Positions 1 to 6,628 of a stretch of DNA of 14,801 bases are shown one piece after another (positions within the stretch are counted from its first letter, which is position 1; each line of letters begins with the position of its first letter). The stretch covers positions 1-14,801 of the forward strand of contig CAOSOP010000014.1 in the NCBI GenBank assembly GCA_948525355.1, in the 5' to 3' direction. The translations under genes were made by a program, and so were the position numbers. The notes under the pieces are model-generated. The model saw only the letters and a list, made by a program, of their open reading frames with translations. It made no database searches and was not told where the DNA came from. Origin of the DNA: an uncultured Bacilli bacterium. GTDB lineage: Bacteria; Bacillota_I; Bacilli_A; RFN20; CAG-288.

Positions 1-48
1 CCGCTCCCTGGGGTCGCAGCCTCGGTGAGGTGATAGGAGGTGGCGAGC
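1..48. other. GC-rich, foldable segment at the left edge (possible end of a structured RNA)
   Basis: About 34 of the first 48 bases are G or C, in sharp contrast to the AT-rich DNA that follows. The segment folds on itself: bases 1-9 can pair with 35-43 (one mismatch, two G-T pairs) around an inner hairpin of CCTC (20-23) with GAGG (27-30). GC-rich structured DNA in an AT-rich genome often marks a stable RNA, and the 3' part of a signal recognition particle RNA is one possibility. The diagnostic SRP loop is not in the window and I could not match the segment to a family. The window edge truncates it. Confidence 0.3.
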
Positions 49-273
49 AAAAAATATTCTAATAATATGTCGATTTACATATATTTTAATATGAATACTA
101 AGTTAATCTGTCGAAAAATATTAACAAATATCTATGAAGTTATTACAAAGAATATTCTTGTAATACTAATTTATCAACTATTTCTGGCCATTGTCTTTCC
201 TACTGCAATTAATAGATTTCTTCTAATCGGTATCGGTATATTGGCTATAATTAAGATATGGTGGAAGAAATAA
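40..273 (+). CDS. Small hydrophobic membrane protein, hypothetical (weak BofA resemblance)
   Basis: This is a 77-residue reading frame that opens with GTG at 40. ATG codons at 67 (residue 10) and 91 (residue 18) are alternative starts. The AGGAGG at 35-40 overlaps the GTG and may belong to the GC-rich structure at the window edge, so the start is uncertain. The N-terminal 30 residues are polar and rich in Asn, Lys and Tyr. Residues ~34-74 are strongly hydrophobic, forming one or two membrane spans broken by a Pro-Thr-Ala-Ile-Asn segment, and the protein ends in Lys-Lys. The hydrophobic pattern with a mid-protein P-x-x-IN recalls BofA, the small regulator of pro-sigma-K processing, but the similarity is slight. 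The gene runs convergently into the YsxE-like gene and overlaps its 3' end by 23 nt. A chance ORF in AT-rich DNA is a real alternative. Confidence 0.4.
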   Translation: MASKKYSNNMSIYIYFNMNTKLICRKILTNIYEVITKNILVILIYQLFLAIVFPTAINRFLLIGIGILAIIKIWWKK

Positions 274-1171
274 ACTTTGCCATTTTTTCTACTCTATTTA
301 AAAACCTAAGTGCCTTAGATGTGTCGTTAATATCTTCTTTAATACCAATTGTATTTGTCTTAATCGGAATAAACATCAGTGTTAATAGTTCATATAATTC
401 ATATGTAGTCATTTGATATATGGCAAAATATTCTTTTAAAAAGACTGTTGCATCAATTTTATATGATATATCATCTGAAAAAAGAAATAGCAAATCGTTT
501 ACTGGTGAACCGAAGGCCATTTTATCGAGTGAGAGAATTTTTTGAGCCTTTACTAAAATGTGTCTGTAATCAAAGTTTTGATATACGAGCGAGAGGTGAA
601 GATCCGTGCTTGTTTTATATGCTTCATCTAATTGGTCCAAATACTTTTTTGCCTGATTAAGTGCTAGATTGAAATGTTGATAATTGTTATAGAAATACCA
701 GTCCTCTGGAGTATGATACTCTTCTCTTTCAATCCTCTTTATTCTTAATTTCAGTTCATTTTCTTTATCATCAATTTGTTTTTGAAGAAAATCTAACTTA
801 TCAGTAAAATATCCATCATTAACATTTACTGGAAAGACTGATTGACTATGAAGTTCGGCCAATGATTTTATATAAAAATGCAATCTAATATCTTTGTTTA
901 ATATTGTCTCATCATCATAGTAATGATATAGTGCATATCTTTTATCTTCATCATAAAGTATATAGTTGCCATTAACTGTTAAAATTGGTAGATGAAAGAC
1001 ATCGATTTGTAACATATTCAATCGGACAAATATATTTTCTATGTATTCATCATCGTGCATTTTTAAAAGAAATGTTTCATCACTAGTAAATATTTTATAT
1101 GTTTTACTGGTGATTTTTACCATCGCATCGATGCTTATATTATAGTTTTCTTCAACGAGTTCTTTTTTCAT
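251..1171 (-). CDS. YsxE/CotS-like spore-coat protein with a kinase-like (APH) fold, probably inactive
   Basis: The 306-residue product has the layout of the CotS/YsxE family, spore-coat relatives of aminoglycoside phosphotransferases and choline kinases. FLLKMH (residues 34-39) fits the strand carrying the ATP-binding lysine (K37), and LAELHSQ (104-110) fits the family helix that starts the C-lobe. Residues ~125-190 are a highly charged helical insert. The usual catalytic HGDxxxxN loop appears at 197-206 as YQNFDYRHIL, with Asn for the catalytic Asp and His for the metal-binding Asn. The later metal-binding region reads LSLDKM (213-218). Phosphotransfer is therefore doubtful and a structural role is more likely. 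The ATG overlaps the TGA of the SpoVID-like gene (ATGA, 1168-1171), so the two are translationally coupled. In B. subtilis ysxE likewise follows spoVID. The family call is from sequence pattern and synteny. Confidence 0.7.
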   Translation of the reverse strand: MKKELVEENYNISIDAMVKITSKTYKIFTSDETFLLKMHDDEYIENIFVRLNMLQIDVFHLPILTVNGNYILYDEDKRYALYHYYDDETILNKDIRLHFYIKSLAELHSQSVFPVNVNDGYFTDKLDFLQKQIDDKENELKLRIKRIEREEYHTPEDWYFYNNYQHFNLALNQAKKYLDQLDEAYKTSTDLHLSLVYQNFDYRHILVKAQKILSLDKMAFGSPVNDLLFLFSDDISYKIDATVFLKEYFAIYQMTTYELYELLTLMFIPIKTNTIGIKEDINDTSKALRFLNRVEKMAKFISSTIS

Positions 1172-1989
1172 TTAACGATCTTTACAAGTTTACCTTTATA
1201 TAAATCACCATCTTTGTTCATCTTTCTTAATTCAGTAACATCAATATCGAATTTATTTGCAATATCTTCATAGCTAGTGTTTTCATCCAAAACTTTGTAA
1301 AAGAAATAAGAGATGTCATATTTTTCTTTAAACAAAGTGTTCTTTTCTTCTTTTATTTCGCTTCCTTTTAAATCACTACTTGTCGCCATTGCTTCTTCAC
1401 TTAATTCTCTTGAAGACACTTTATCGTTATTTAATTTATCAATAGTTACTTCCTCTAGTTCAGACATTTCTATATCACTGACACTATTCTCTGTTAGTGG
1501 AACAAGCTCTTCTCCAATTACTTCAACACCTTCATTCGCTATTATTCTTTCTATGCTATCAGAAACATCTTTAAATGATTCTACTTCTACATCACTTCTG
1601 ACTAATGCCTTCATTAAATCGTCTTCAAGTTTCATATCACCTACTTCTTTATATGAAATAACTTTTTCACCATTTCCAAGCAATTCATATCTGATAGTGA
1701 AACGGAGTAAATGATCATCGATATTAACGATATAGTCCTTGAACTGCAGTTTTAAATCTTGAGCACAGTCAATCTTCGCAAGTGAAAGAGTTACATCGAC
1801 ATCAATTCTTTCATTCATTTCCTTCGTTTCTAATTCAAAGTTTGCCTTAAAATTGATCTTAATAAATCCCTTACACTTTAATTCTTCTTTATCCATTGAA
1901 TAATGAATATCATCTTCAATATAGACATCCTTAATCGAAACAATGTGTTCAGGCAATACAATAAGCCTATTAAATGTAATTGGTCGCAT
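1168..1989 (-). CDS. SpoVID-like spore morphogenetic protein with C-terminal LysM domain
   Basis: This 273-residue protein has three parts. Residues 1-~110 are a beta-rich domain resembling the N-terminal SPOCS domain of SpoVID; IDVDVTLSLAKI at 62-73 lies where SpoVID has a similar VDITIP strand. Residues ~115-222 are an acidic Glu/Ser/Asp-rich linker. Residues ~229-272 form one LysM domain (YKVLDENTSYEDIANKFDID onward), a fold that binds glycan or peptidoglycan precursors. In Bacillus, SpoVID works on the mother-cell side of the forespore, tethering the coat through SpoIVA and SafA and driving spore encasement. This version is about half the length of the B. subtilis protein, mostly because the linker is shorter. 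There is no signal peptide, which fits a cytosolic mother-cell protein. AGGAGG lies 6 nt upstream of the ATG but is buried in a perfect hairpin (1995-2020). The name rests on domain order plus position between engB and the YsxE-like gene. Confidence 0.72.
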   Translation of the reverse strand: MRPITFNRLIVLPEHIVSIKDVYIEDDIHYSMDKEELKCKGFIKINFKANFELETKEMNERIDVDVTLSLAKIDCAQDLKLQFKDYIVNIDDHLLRFTIRYELLGNGEKVISYKEVGDMKLEDDLMKALVRSDVEVESFKDVSDSIERIIANEGVEVIGEELVPLTENSVSDIEMSELEEVTIDKLNNDKVSSRELSEEAMATSSDLKGSEIKEEKNTLFKEKYDISYFFYKVLDENTSYEDIANKFDIDVTELRKMNKDGDLYKGKLVKIVK

Positions 1990-1994
1990 AAAAA

Positions 1995-2020
1995 ACCTCC
2001 TATATTTAAGTATAGGAGGT
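1995..2020 (-). terminator. Perfect 10-bp hairpin with T-run that contains the SpoVID-like gene's Shine-Dalgarno
   Basis: ACCTCCTATA (1995-2004) and TATAGGAGGT (2011-2020) are exact reverse complements separated by 6 nt. Read on the minus strand, the hairpin is followed by six Ts and then the ATG of the SpoVID-like gene, which is the shape of a Rho-independent terminator for the engB transcript. On that strand its 3' arm contains AGGAGG, the only good ribosome-binding site for the downstream gene. Read-through RNA from engB would thus hide this site. A TATACT (minus strand) spans the 5' arm and loop and could be a -10 box, but I see no convincing -35 for sigma-A and no clear sigma-E promoter. 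Confidence 0.65.
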
Positions 2021-2040
2021 AAGTTAAATAAAAATGATAA

Positions 2041-2604
2041 CTAGTTAAGCACAAGTGATAAATCTTTACGAAGCTCATCAATTCCTTCTTTAGTTTTTGA
2101 CGATACAAAGAAGACTTCATGATTAGTAAAAACCTTATCTTTAACTTGCATAGCTTTTCTTCTTAAAGTGGCATTGAGTTTATCCGATTTTGCAAACACT
2201 ATTTTAATAGTTAAATCATAACTTTTTGCCATTTCAAATAAATCAAAATCATCGTTCTTTAATTCTCTTAACGGATCTAAAAGAAGATAGATAGCCTTAA
2301 CTTTTCCTCTTGCATAATCAAAGAAGTCCGCAAGCATTTCCATGAAGTCAAGACTGCCAGCATAACCATAACCAGGTGCATCGACAATATAGTATTTTCC
2401 TATTATATCTAAATAGTTCATCTGTCTTGTTCGGCCCGGTTCTTTTGATACCTTCATCAGTTTTTTATTATCACAAATCGTGTTTACAAGGGTAGACTTT
2501 CCGGCATTTGATCTACCAATCAAAACAACCATATTTCTATCCTTTAAAAACGATTTACGATCGACTGATGACTTTAAAAACTTTGCTTGACGAAAATCAA
2601 TCAT
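2041..2604 (-). CDS. engB: Ribosome biogenesis GTP-binding protein EngB/YsxC/YihA
   Basis: This 187-residue TRAFAC GTPase is normal length for EngB, an essential factor in late assembly of the 50S ribosomal subunit. All G motifs are visible: P-loop GRSNAGKS (30-37), the switch I region with GRTR (57-60), G3 DAPGYG (75-80), G4 AKSD (138-141, for the usual TKAD) and G5 SSK (168-170). The DAPGYGYA stretch is typical of EngB rather than Era or Der. The ATG overlaps the lon stop codon as ATGA (2601-2604), so translation is probably coupled to lon; the lonA-ysxC adjacency is also found in B. subtilis. Downstream, the transcript runs into the hairpin at 1995-2020. Confidence 0.95.
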   Translation of the reverse strand: MIDFRQAKFLKSSVDRKSFLKDRNMVVLIGRSNAGKSTLVNTICDNKKLMKVSKEPGRTRQMNYLDIIGKYYIVDAPGYGYAGSLDFMEMLADFFDYARGKVKAIYLLLDPLRELKNDDFDLFEMAKSYDLTIKIVFAKSDKLNATLRRKAMQVKDKVFTNHEVFFVSSKTKEGIDELRKDLSLVLN

Positions 2605-5015
2605 TCAGTTTTCCCACTCTTTTTTGTTGTTCTGCTTTTAGGTTTTTTATCATCTTCTTCAGTGATTTCTTTTTCAACAGGCATACTCATAAAGATATGA
2701 GGTATGATTTGTTCAACATTTTCAACTTCGATAATCTCAATGTTATTTTTGATTTCATCAGGGAGTTCTAAATATTGATTGTGGTTGGTCTTAGGAATCA
2801 AAACTAGTTTCAAATGTTCTCTAACAGCAGCTAGTGTCTTTTCTCTTAAACCACCGATTTGCATCGAATTACCACGCAAATCAACTTCACCAGTCATGGC
2901 GACAAGATTATTGAGCGGAATATTTGTAACTGCTGATAAAATAACTATCGCTAAAGCACATCCAGCTGAAGGACCATCTTTTGGAATAGCACCCTCAGGA
3001 CAGTGGACATGGAAATCATGGGTGTCATAATATTTTGGACCGAATCCATATTTCTGGCTTAAGACCTTAACATAGCTGAACGCTATTTGAACTGATTCTT
3101 TCATAACATCACCAAGGTTACCAGTATGAATCAATCTTCCTGAACCTTTAGTAACATTACATTCTATCGGTAATAACTCTCCACCATAAGCGGTATAAGC
3201 TAATCCGTTAACAATACCAACTTGTCCGCTAACTGAAGCAGTATGGAAATAAATTGGCTTTTTCAAGTATTCTTCAACAACTTCTTTTGTGACTTTGAAT
3301 GGTGGCTCAACTTTTTTAGAAAGCATATCAACTGAGAATTTTCTCATGATTGTTCCTATTTTACGTCGTAATTCACGAACACCAGCTTCACGTGTATATG
3401 AGTCGATGATATAACTTAAACTATCTTCATCAAACTTAATCATCGAGTCAGTTAAACCATTAGCCTCTAATTCCTGCTTTATCAAATGATTCTTGGCAAT
3501 ATGAATCTTTTCAAACAATGTATAGGTATTTAATTCGATAAGTTCCAAACGGTCGCGTAATGGAGCTGGAATACCACCTAAATCATTTGCTGTACAGATA
3601 AACAAGACTTTTGATAAATCAAATGGCATATCAAGGTAGTGGTCCTCGAAAAACACATTTTGCTCAGGGTCCAAGATTTCTAAGAGGGCGGCGGCTGGAT
3701 CACCATGATATCCTCCACCTGTCATTTTATCGATTTCATCAAGTAAGAAGACAGGGTTATTAGTTCCAGCATTTGCAATACCAGCTATTATTCTGCCTGG
3801 CAAAGCGCCAACATATGTACGTCTATGACCTCTGATTTCACTTTCATCATAAACACCACCCAAGGCGAATTTGACAAATTTACGATTTAACGCTCTTGCG
3901 ATAGAGATTGCAAGTGATGTCTTACCTGTTCCAGGTGGTCCATATAAGCAAAGTATTGGAGCCTTTAATGACTTTGTCATCGATTTAACGGCCAAATACT
4001 CAAGTATTCTTTCTTTTTGAGTCTTTAGTCCATAATGATCTTCATCTAAAACATTTTTAACATTGATTAAATCATCATTATCTTCACTTGAAACTTTCCA
4101 TGGAAGTTTTAAAAGTAAATCAAGATAGTTTCGACACATCGCCGCTTCTTGATTAGCGTTACCTAAAAGTTTAAGACGAGATGATTCAGATTTAATTCTA
4201 TCTATTGCACATTGTGGGAATCGATTAAGACCTTCTCCTAGTGCTTTTTGATATTTAGCATCATTGTCCTCACCATCAAATTCCTTCAATAGTTCACGAA
4301 CAACCTTTGCCTGTTCTCTTAAAATATATTCTCTTTGTGATTTTGCCAAAGCATTACTTACCTTTGTATCAATTTCCGCTCTAATTGTCGGAGTTTTGTC
4401 TAATGCTGAAAGAGCATCTATCACTAAATGATATCTAAATTGAGGATTATTTTCTCGAAGCAAGCGGAGACAGAAATCATCATTCAAATCAAATTCATGA
4501 GCATAGATATATGGTCTAGACTCAAGCATAAATTCATCGGAATAGGATGAAAGTGGCTCAAGAACAGGATAATTCTTGCGAATTTCCTCATATTTTTTAC
4601 GAATCTTATTGTCGTATTTTTCTAATTCTATAGCGCTGACGGCTTGGTCTAGCCTTTCCTCGACATCAACATGGATTAATCCATCTTCACTATCATATCT
4701 TAAGCCATGAAGTGTACAAGGATATATTCCAGCAAAAACAGCAACTTTTGATTCAACATCATCGTTTTTTACAACGTTTTTGTATTCTCTAAATTCACAG
4801 ACACATGCAAAGCATGAAATGAGTGGAACAGAAACTTCGTCAATTTTTGATGGATCATCAAATAAGTCCATGCTATTAACAAAAGCTATGACAAAGTTTT
4901 CTACAGTATCAGCATGTTCGAGTGCTTTCTTGAAATATGGATGATTAATAGTTATATCATAATTATTGCATGGTAATGCAACTCCTAATGTACTTGGTAA
5001 AACTATAAGGCTCAT
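2601..5015 (-). CDS. lon: ATP-dependent protease Lon (LonA type)
   Basis: This full-length 804-residue LonA is a homo-oligomeric cytosolic protease that unfolds and degrades damaged and regulatory proteins. The N-terminal substrate domain (~1-200) is divergent: it lacks the common LPLR-type opening and has a cysteine-rich stretch (C68, C71, C73, C100). A coiled-coil linker follows (~215-310). The AAA+ module carries Walker A GPPGTGKT (359-366), Walker B FLLDEID (423-429) and LRDRLE with arginine-finger candidates (486-491). The C-terminal protease domain has the Ser683 nucleophile in DGPSAG (680-685) and the Lys726 partner in GGLREK (721-726). The last ~25 residues are a charged, Lys/Thr-rich tail. 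A strong GGAGG lies 5 nt before the ATG. The gene sits 59 nt after tig, across a GC-rich hairpin, and overlaps engB by 4 nt. Catalytic residues are complete, so it should be active. Confidence 0.97.
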   Translation of the reverse strand: MSLIVLPSTLGVALPCNNYDITINHPYFKKALEHADTVENFVIAFVNSMDLFDDPSKIDEVSVPLISCFACVCEFREYKNVVKNDDVESKVAVFAGIYPCTLHGLRYDSEDGLIHVDVEERLDQAVSAIELEKYDNKIRKKYEEIRKNYPVLEPLSSYSDEFMLESRPYIYAHEFDLNDDFCLRLLRENNPQFRYHLVIDALSALDKTPTIRAEIDTKVSNALAKSQREYILREQAKVVRELLKEFDGEDNDAKYQKALGEGLNRFPQCAIDRIKSESSRLKLLGNANQEAAMCRNYLDLLLKLPWKVSSEDNDDLINVKNVLDEDHYGLKTQKERILEYLAVKSMTKSLKAPILCLYGPPGTGKTSLAISIARALNRKFVKFALGGVYDESEIRGHRRTYVGALPGRIIAGIANAGTNNPVFLLDEIDKMTGGGYHGDPAAALLEILDPEQNVFFEDHYLDMPFDLSKVLFICTANDLGGIPAPLRDRLELIELNTYTLFEKIHIAKNHLIKQELEANGLTDSMIKFDEDSLSYIIDSYTREAGVRELRRKIGTIMRKFSVDMLSKKVEPPFKVTKEVVEEYLKKPIYFHTASVSGQVGIVNGLAYTAYGGELLPIECNVTKGSGRLIHTGNLGDVMKESVQIAFSYVKVLSQKYGFGPKYYDTHDFHVHCPEGAIPKDGPSAGCALAIVILSAVTNIPLNNLVAMTGEVDLRGNSMQIGGLREKTLAAVREHLKLVLIPKTNHNQYLELPDEIKNNIEIIEVENVEQIIPHIFMSMPVEKEITEEDDKKPKSRTTKKSGKTE

Positions 5016-5044
5016 ATTACCTCCCTCCTTATATTGCTAAAATG

Positions 5045-5067
5045 GGCGGGACATTTTACTTCCCGCC
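5045..5067 (-). terminator. GC-rich hairpin between tig and lon (attenuator or weak terminator)
   Basis: GGCGGGA (5045-5051) and TCCCGCC (5061-5067) are perfect inverted repeats around a 9-nt AT-rich loop, directly after the tig stop codon. On the minus strand only a short T-rich stretch (CATTTTAG) follows, so termination would be partial. I see no promoter between this hairpin and lon, which suggests lon is read mainly by read-through from tig. An mRNA-stabilising 3' end for tig is the alternative. Confidence 0.6.
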
Positions 5068-5074
5068 GTTTCTA

Positions 5075-6541
5075 TTACTTCTCTTCTTTTTTGCTAGCAG
5101 TAGTTTTCTTTGCTGTACTACTTGTCTTTGGCTTTGCTGTTGAAGCCTTTTTTGCTGCAGGCTTTTTTTCCTCTGCAACTTCTTTAACTTCAGCACCATC
5201 TTCGGCCTTAACTTTACTAACAACAGGATTATCCTTTAAAAGGATCTCCATTAATTTATTATTGGACAATTGTCTAATAATATTATTAACTGCCGCTCTG
5301 CTACTTGAATTAGTAGGATTCTTGCGATAATCGTCAAGAACACTTGCATAATAGGAATTCTCTTTAGCTGCATTATCTAAATCTTCATTTGTAATGGTGA
5401 TTCCATTTGCAATGCATAGCTCATCAAATATTGCAACTCTTTTAATATCCTCTTCAGCAGTAGCAGAAGATTCTACTCTAATAGCATCTTCGCTAGTATT
5501 TGTTAATTTATAGTAATCATTAATAGAAACGCCTACTTTGTAACACAACTTACGAATTTCATTAAGTCTTTGTGCCACACGAGCATTGATCTCATAATCA
5601 ACGAGCATGCTGTTGATTACGACCTTTGAATCCTTGGTAATTAAATCGATGATTTCATTGAACATGCGAATTGAATATTCTTGTTCTTCTTTCTTTACTA
5701 AAGATTCTTTTATCTTTTCTTTTAATTCTTTCAAGCTAGAAGCGTTATAGGTTGTATCACTTTTAGCTAGTTCATCGTCGATCTTTGGATAAACTTTAGA
5801 CTTAACTGATAAAACCTTTACATCAAAGTGAGCTGGCTTATTAGCTAAATCAGCGATATAGTTTTCTGGGAAAACGATATCAACACCCTTTTCATCACCA
5901 GCACAAACGCCGACTAATTGATCTTCAAAATCGCCGACAAATGTGTGAGTGCCAAGCTCTAACTCATAGTTCTTTAAATTTCCACCTTCAAAACTATGAT
6001 TATCGACATAACCGATAGCATCGATAGAAACAATATCACCTAACTGAGCTTTATATCCATCTTCTTTTTCTGAAATAACACCTTGTTCTTTAGAAAGTCC
6101 TTCGAGCACTTCGTCAATATCCTTGCTTGTAATGCTCTTTTTCTTAGCGGTAACCTTTAAACCCTTGGTTTTTCCAAGTGTTACAGTAGGTGTTGAAACA
6201 TATTGATATACCAATGTGTAAATATCTTTCTTTTCATCATATCTGACACTAACACTTGGTTGGACGATTAAAGAAACACCGACATTGCTTGGTGCACCTT
6301 CTAATAAACTCTTATTAACTGATTTTACTAAAAGATTAATCATCTTATTATAAATATCTTCAACCTTGACATATTTTATAGCTTCAGCAAATGGAGCCTT
6401 TCCTTTTCTAAACCCCTTGACCTGAACATTTTCAGCAAGTAATTGCTGTGCCTTTAATACAAATGGTTGATAGTCTTCCTTACCACAATCTACTGTGACA
6501 ATTAAGTAACCTTCATCTGTTACTTTAAATGTTTTTTGCAT
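5075..6541 (-). CDS. tig: Trigger factor, ribosome-associated chaperone and peptidyl-prolyl isomerase
   Basis: This 488-residue protein has the standard trigger factor layout. The N-terminal ribosome-binding domain (~1-115) contains the signature GFRKGKAP (43-50), which docks at protein L23 near the exit tunnel. An FKBP-type PPIase domain follows at ~165-250 (GDIVSIDAIGYVD onward), then the helical C-terminal chaperone domain (~260-435). The conventional body ends near residue 439; the last ~49 residues are an added low-complexity Lys/Ala/Thr/Ser tail that most trigger factors lack. GGAGGAG lies 5 nt before the ATG, and a good sigma-A promoter sits just upstream. In B. subtilis tig lies next to clpX-lonB-lonA; here it is directly followed by lon, so folding and proteolysis genes share a transcript. 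Confidence 0.96.
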   Translation of the reverse strand: MQKTFKVTDEGYLIVTVDCGKEDYQPFVLKAQQLLAENVQVKGFRKGKAPFAEAIKYVKVEDIYNKMINLLVKSVNKSLLEGAPSNVGVSLIVQPSVSVRYDEKKDIYTLVYQYVSTPTVTLGKTKGLKVTAKKKSITSKDIDEVLEGLSKEQGVISEKEDGYKAQLGDIVSIDAIGYVDNHSFEGGNLKNYELELGTHTFVGDFEDQLVGVCAGDEKGVDIVFPENYIADLANKPAHFDVKVLSVKSKVYPKIDDELAKSDTTYNASSLKELKEKIKESLVKKEEQEYSIRMFNEIIDLITKDSKVVINSMLVDYEINARVAQRLNEIRKLCYKVGVSINDYYKLTNTSEDAIRVESSATAEEDIKRVAIFDELCIANGITITNEDLDNAAKENSYYASVLDDYRKNPTNSSSRAAVNNIIRQLSNNKLMEILLKDNPVVSKVKAEDGAEVKEVAEEKKPAAKKASTAKPKTSSTAKKTTASKKEEK

Positions 6542-6571
6542 AGTAACTCCTCCGTAAACACAATCTTTTTT

Positions 6572-6600
6572 ATTATAAAACTAAAAGGTTTAAAAATCAA
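6572..6600 (-). promoter_or_regulatory. Sigma-A promoter for tig
   Basis: On the minus strand, TTGATT (6595-6600) and a perfect TATAAT (6572-6577) are separated by exactly 17 nt. Transcription would start near 6565, giving a ~24-nt leader with the ribosome-binding site and then tig. This is the strongest promoter I can see on the minus strand and probably drives tig-lon-engB independently of glgBP. Confidence 0.75.
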
Positions 6601-6617
6601 TTATAAACATTTTAAAC
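6588..6617. repeat. AT-rich inverted repeat between glgP and tig
   Basis: GTTTAAAA (6588-6595) and TTTTAAAC (6610-6617) are perfect inverted repeats with a 14-nt loop. On the minus strand the structure lies just after glgP and is followed by T-rich sequence, so it could be a weak terminator of the glycogen operon. It also brackets the -35 box of the tig promoter, so a protein-binding site is possible. An AT-rich palindrome can arise by chance here. Confidence 0.3.
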
Positions 6618-6628
6618 TTTATATAACT

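Noticed and set aside
448..660. Plus-strand ORF antisense to the YsxE-like gene
   Set aside because: It lies wholly inside a better-supported gene and its product shows no recognisable motif.
1313..1714. Serine-rich 133-residue plus-strand ORF
   Set aside because: It is the antisense shadow of the acidic Glu/Ser linker of the SpoVID-like gene.
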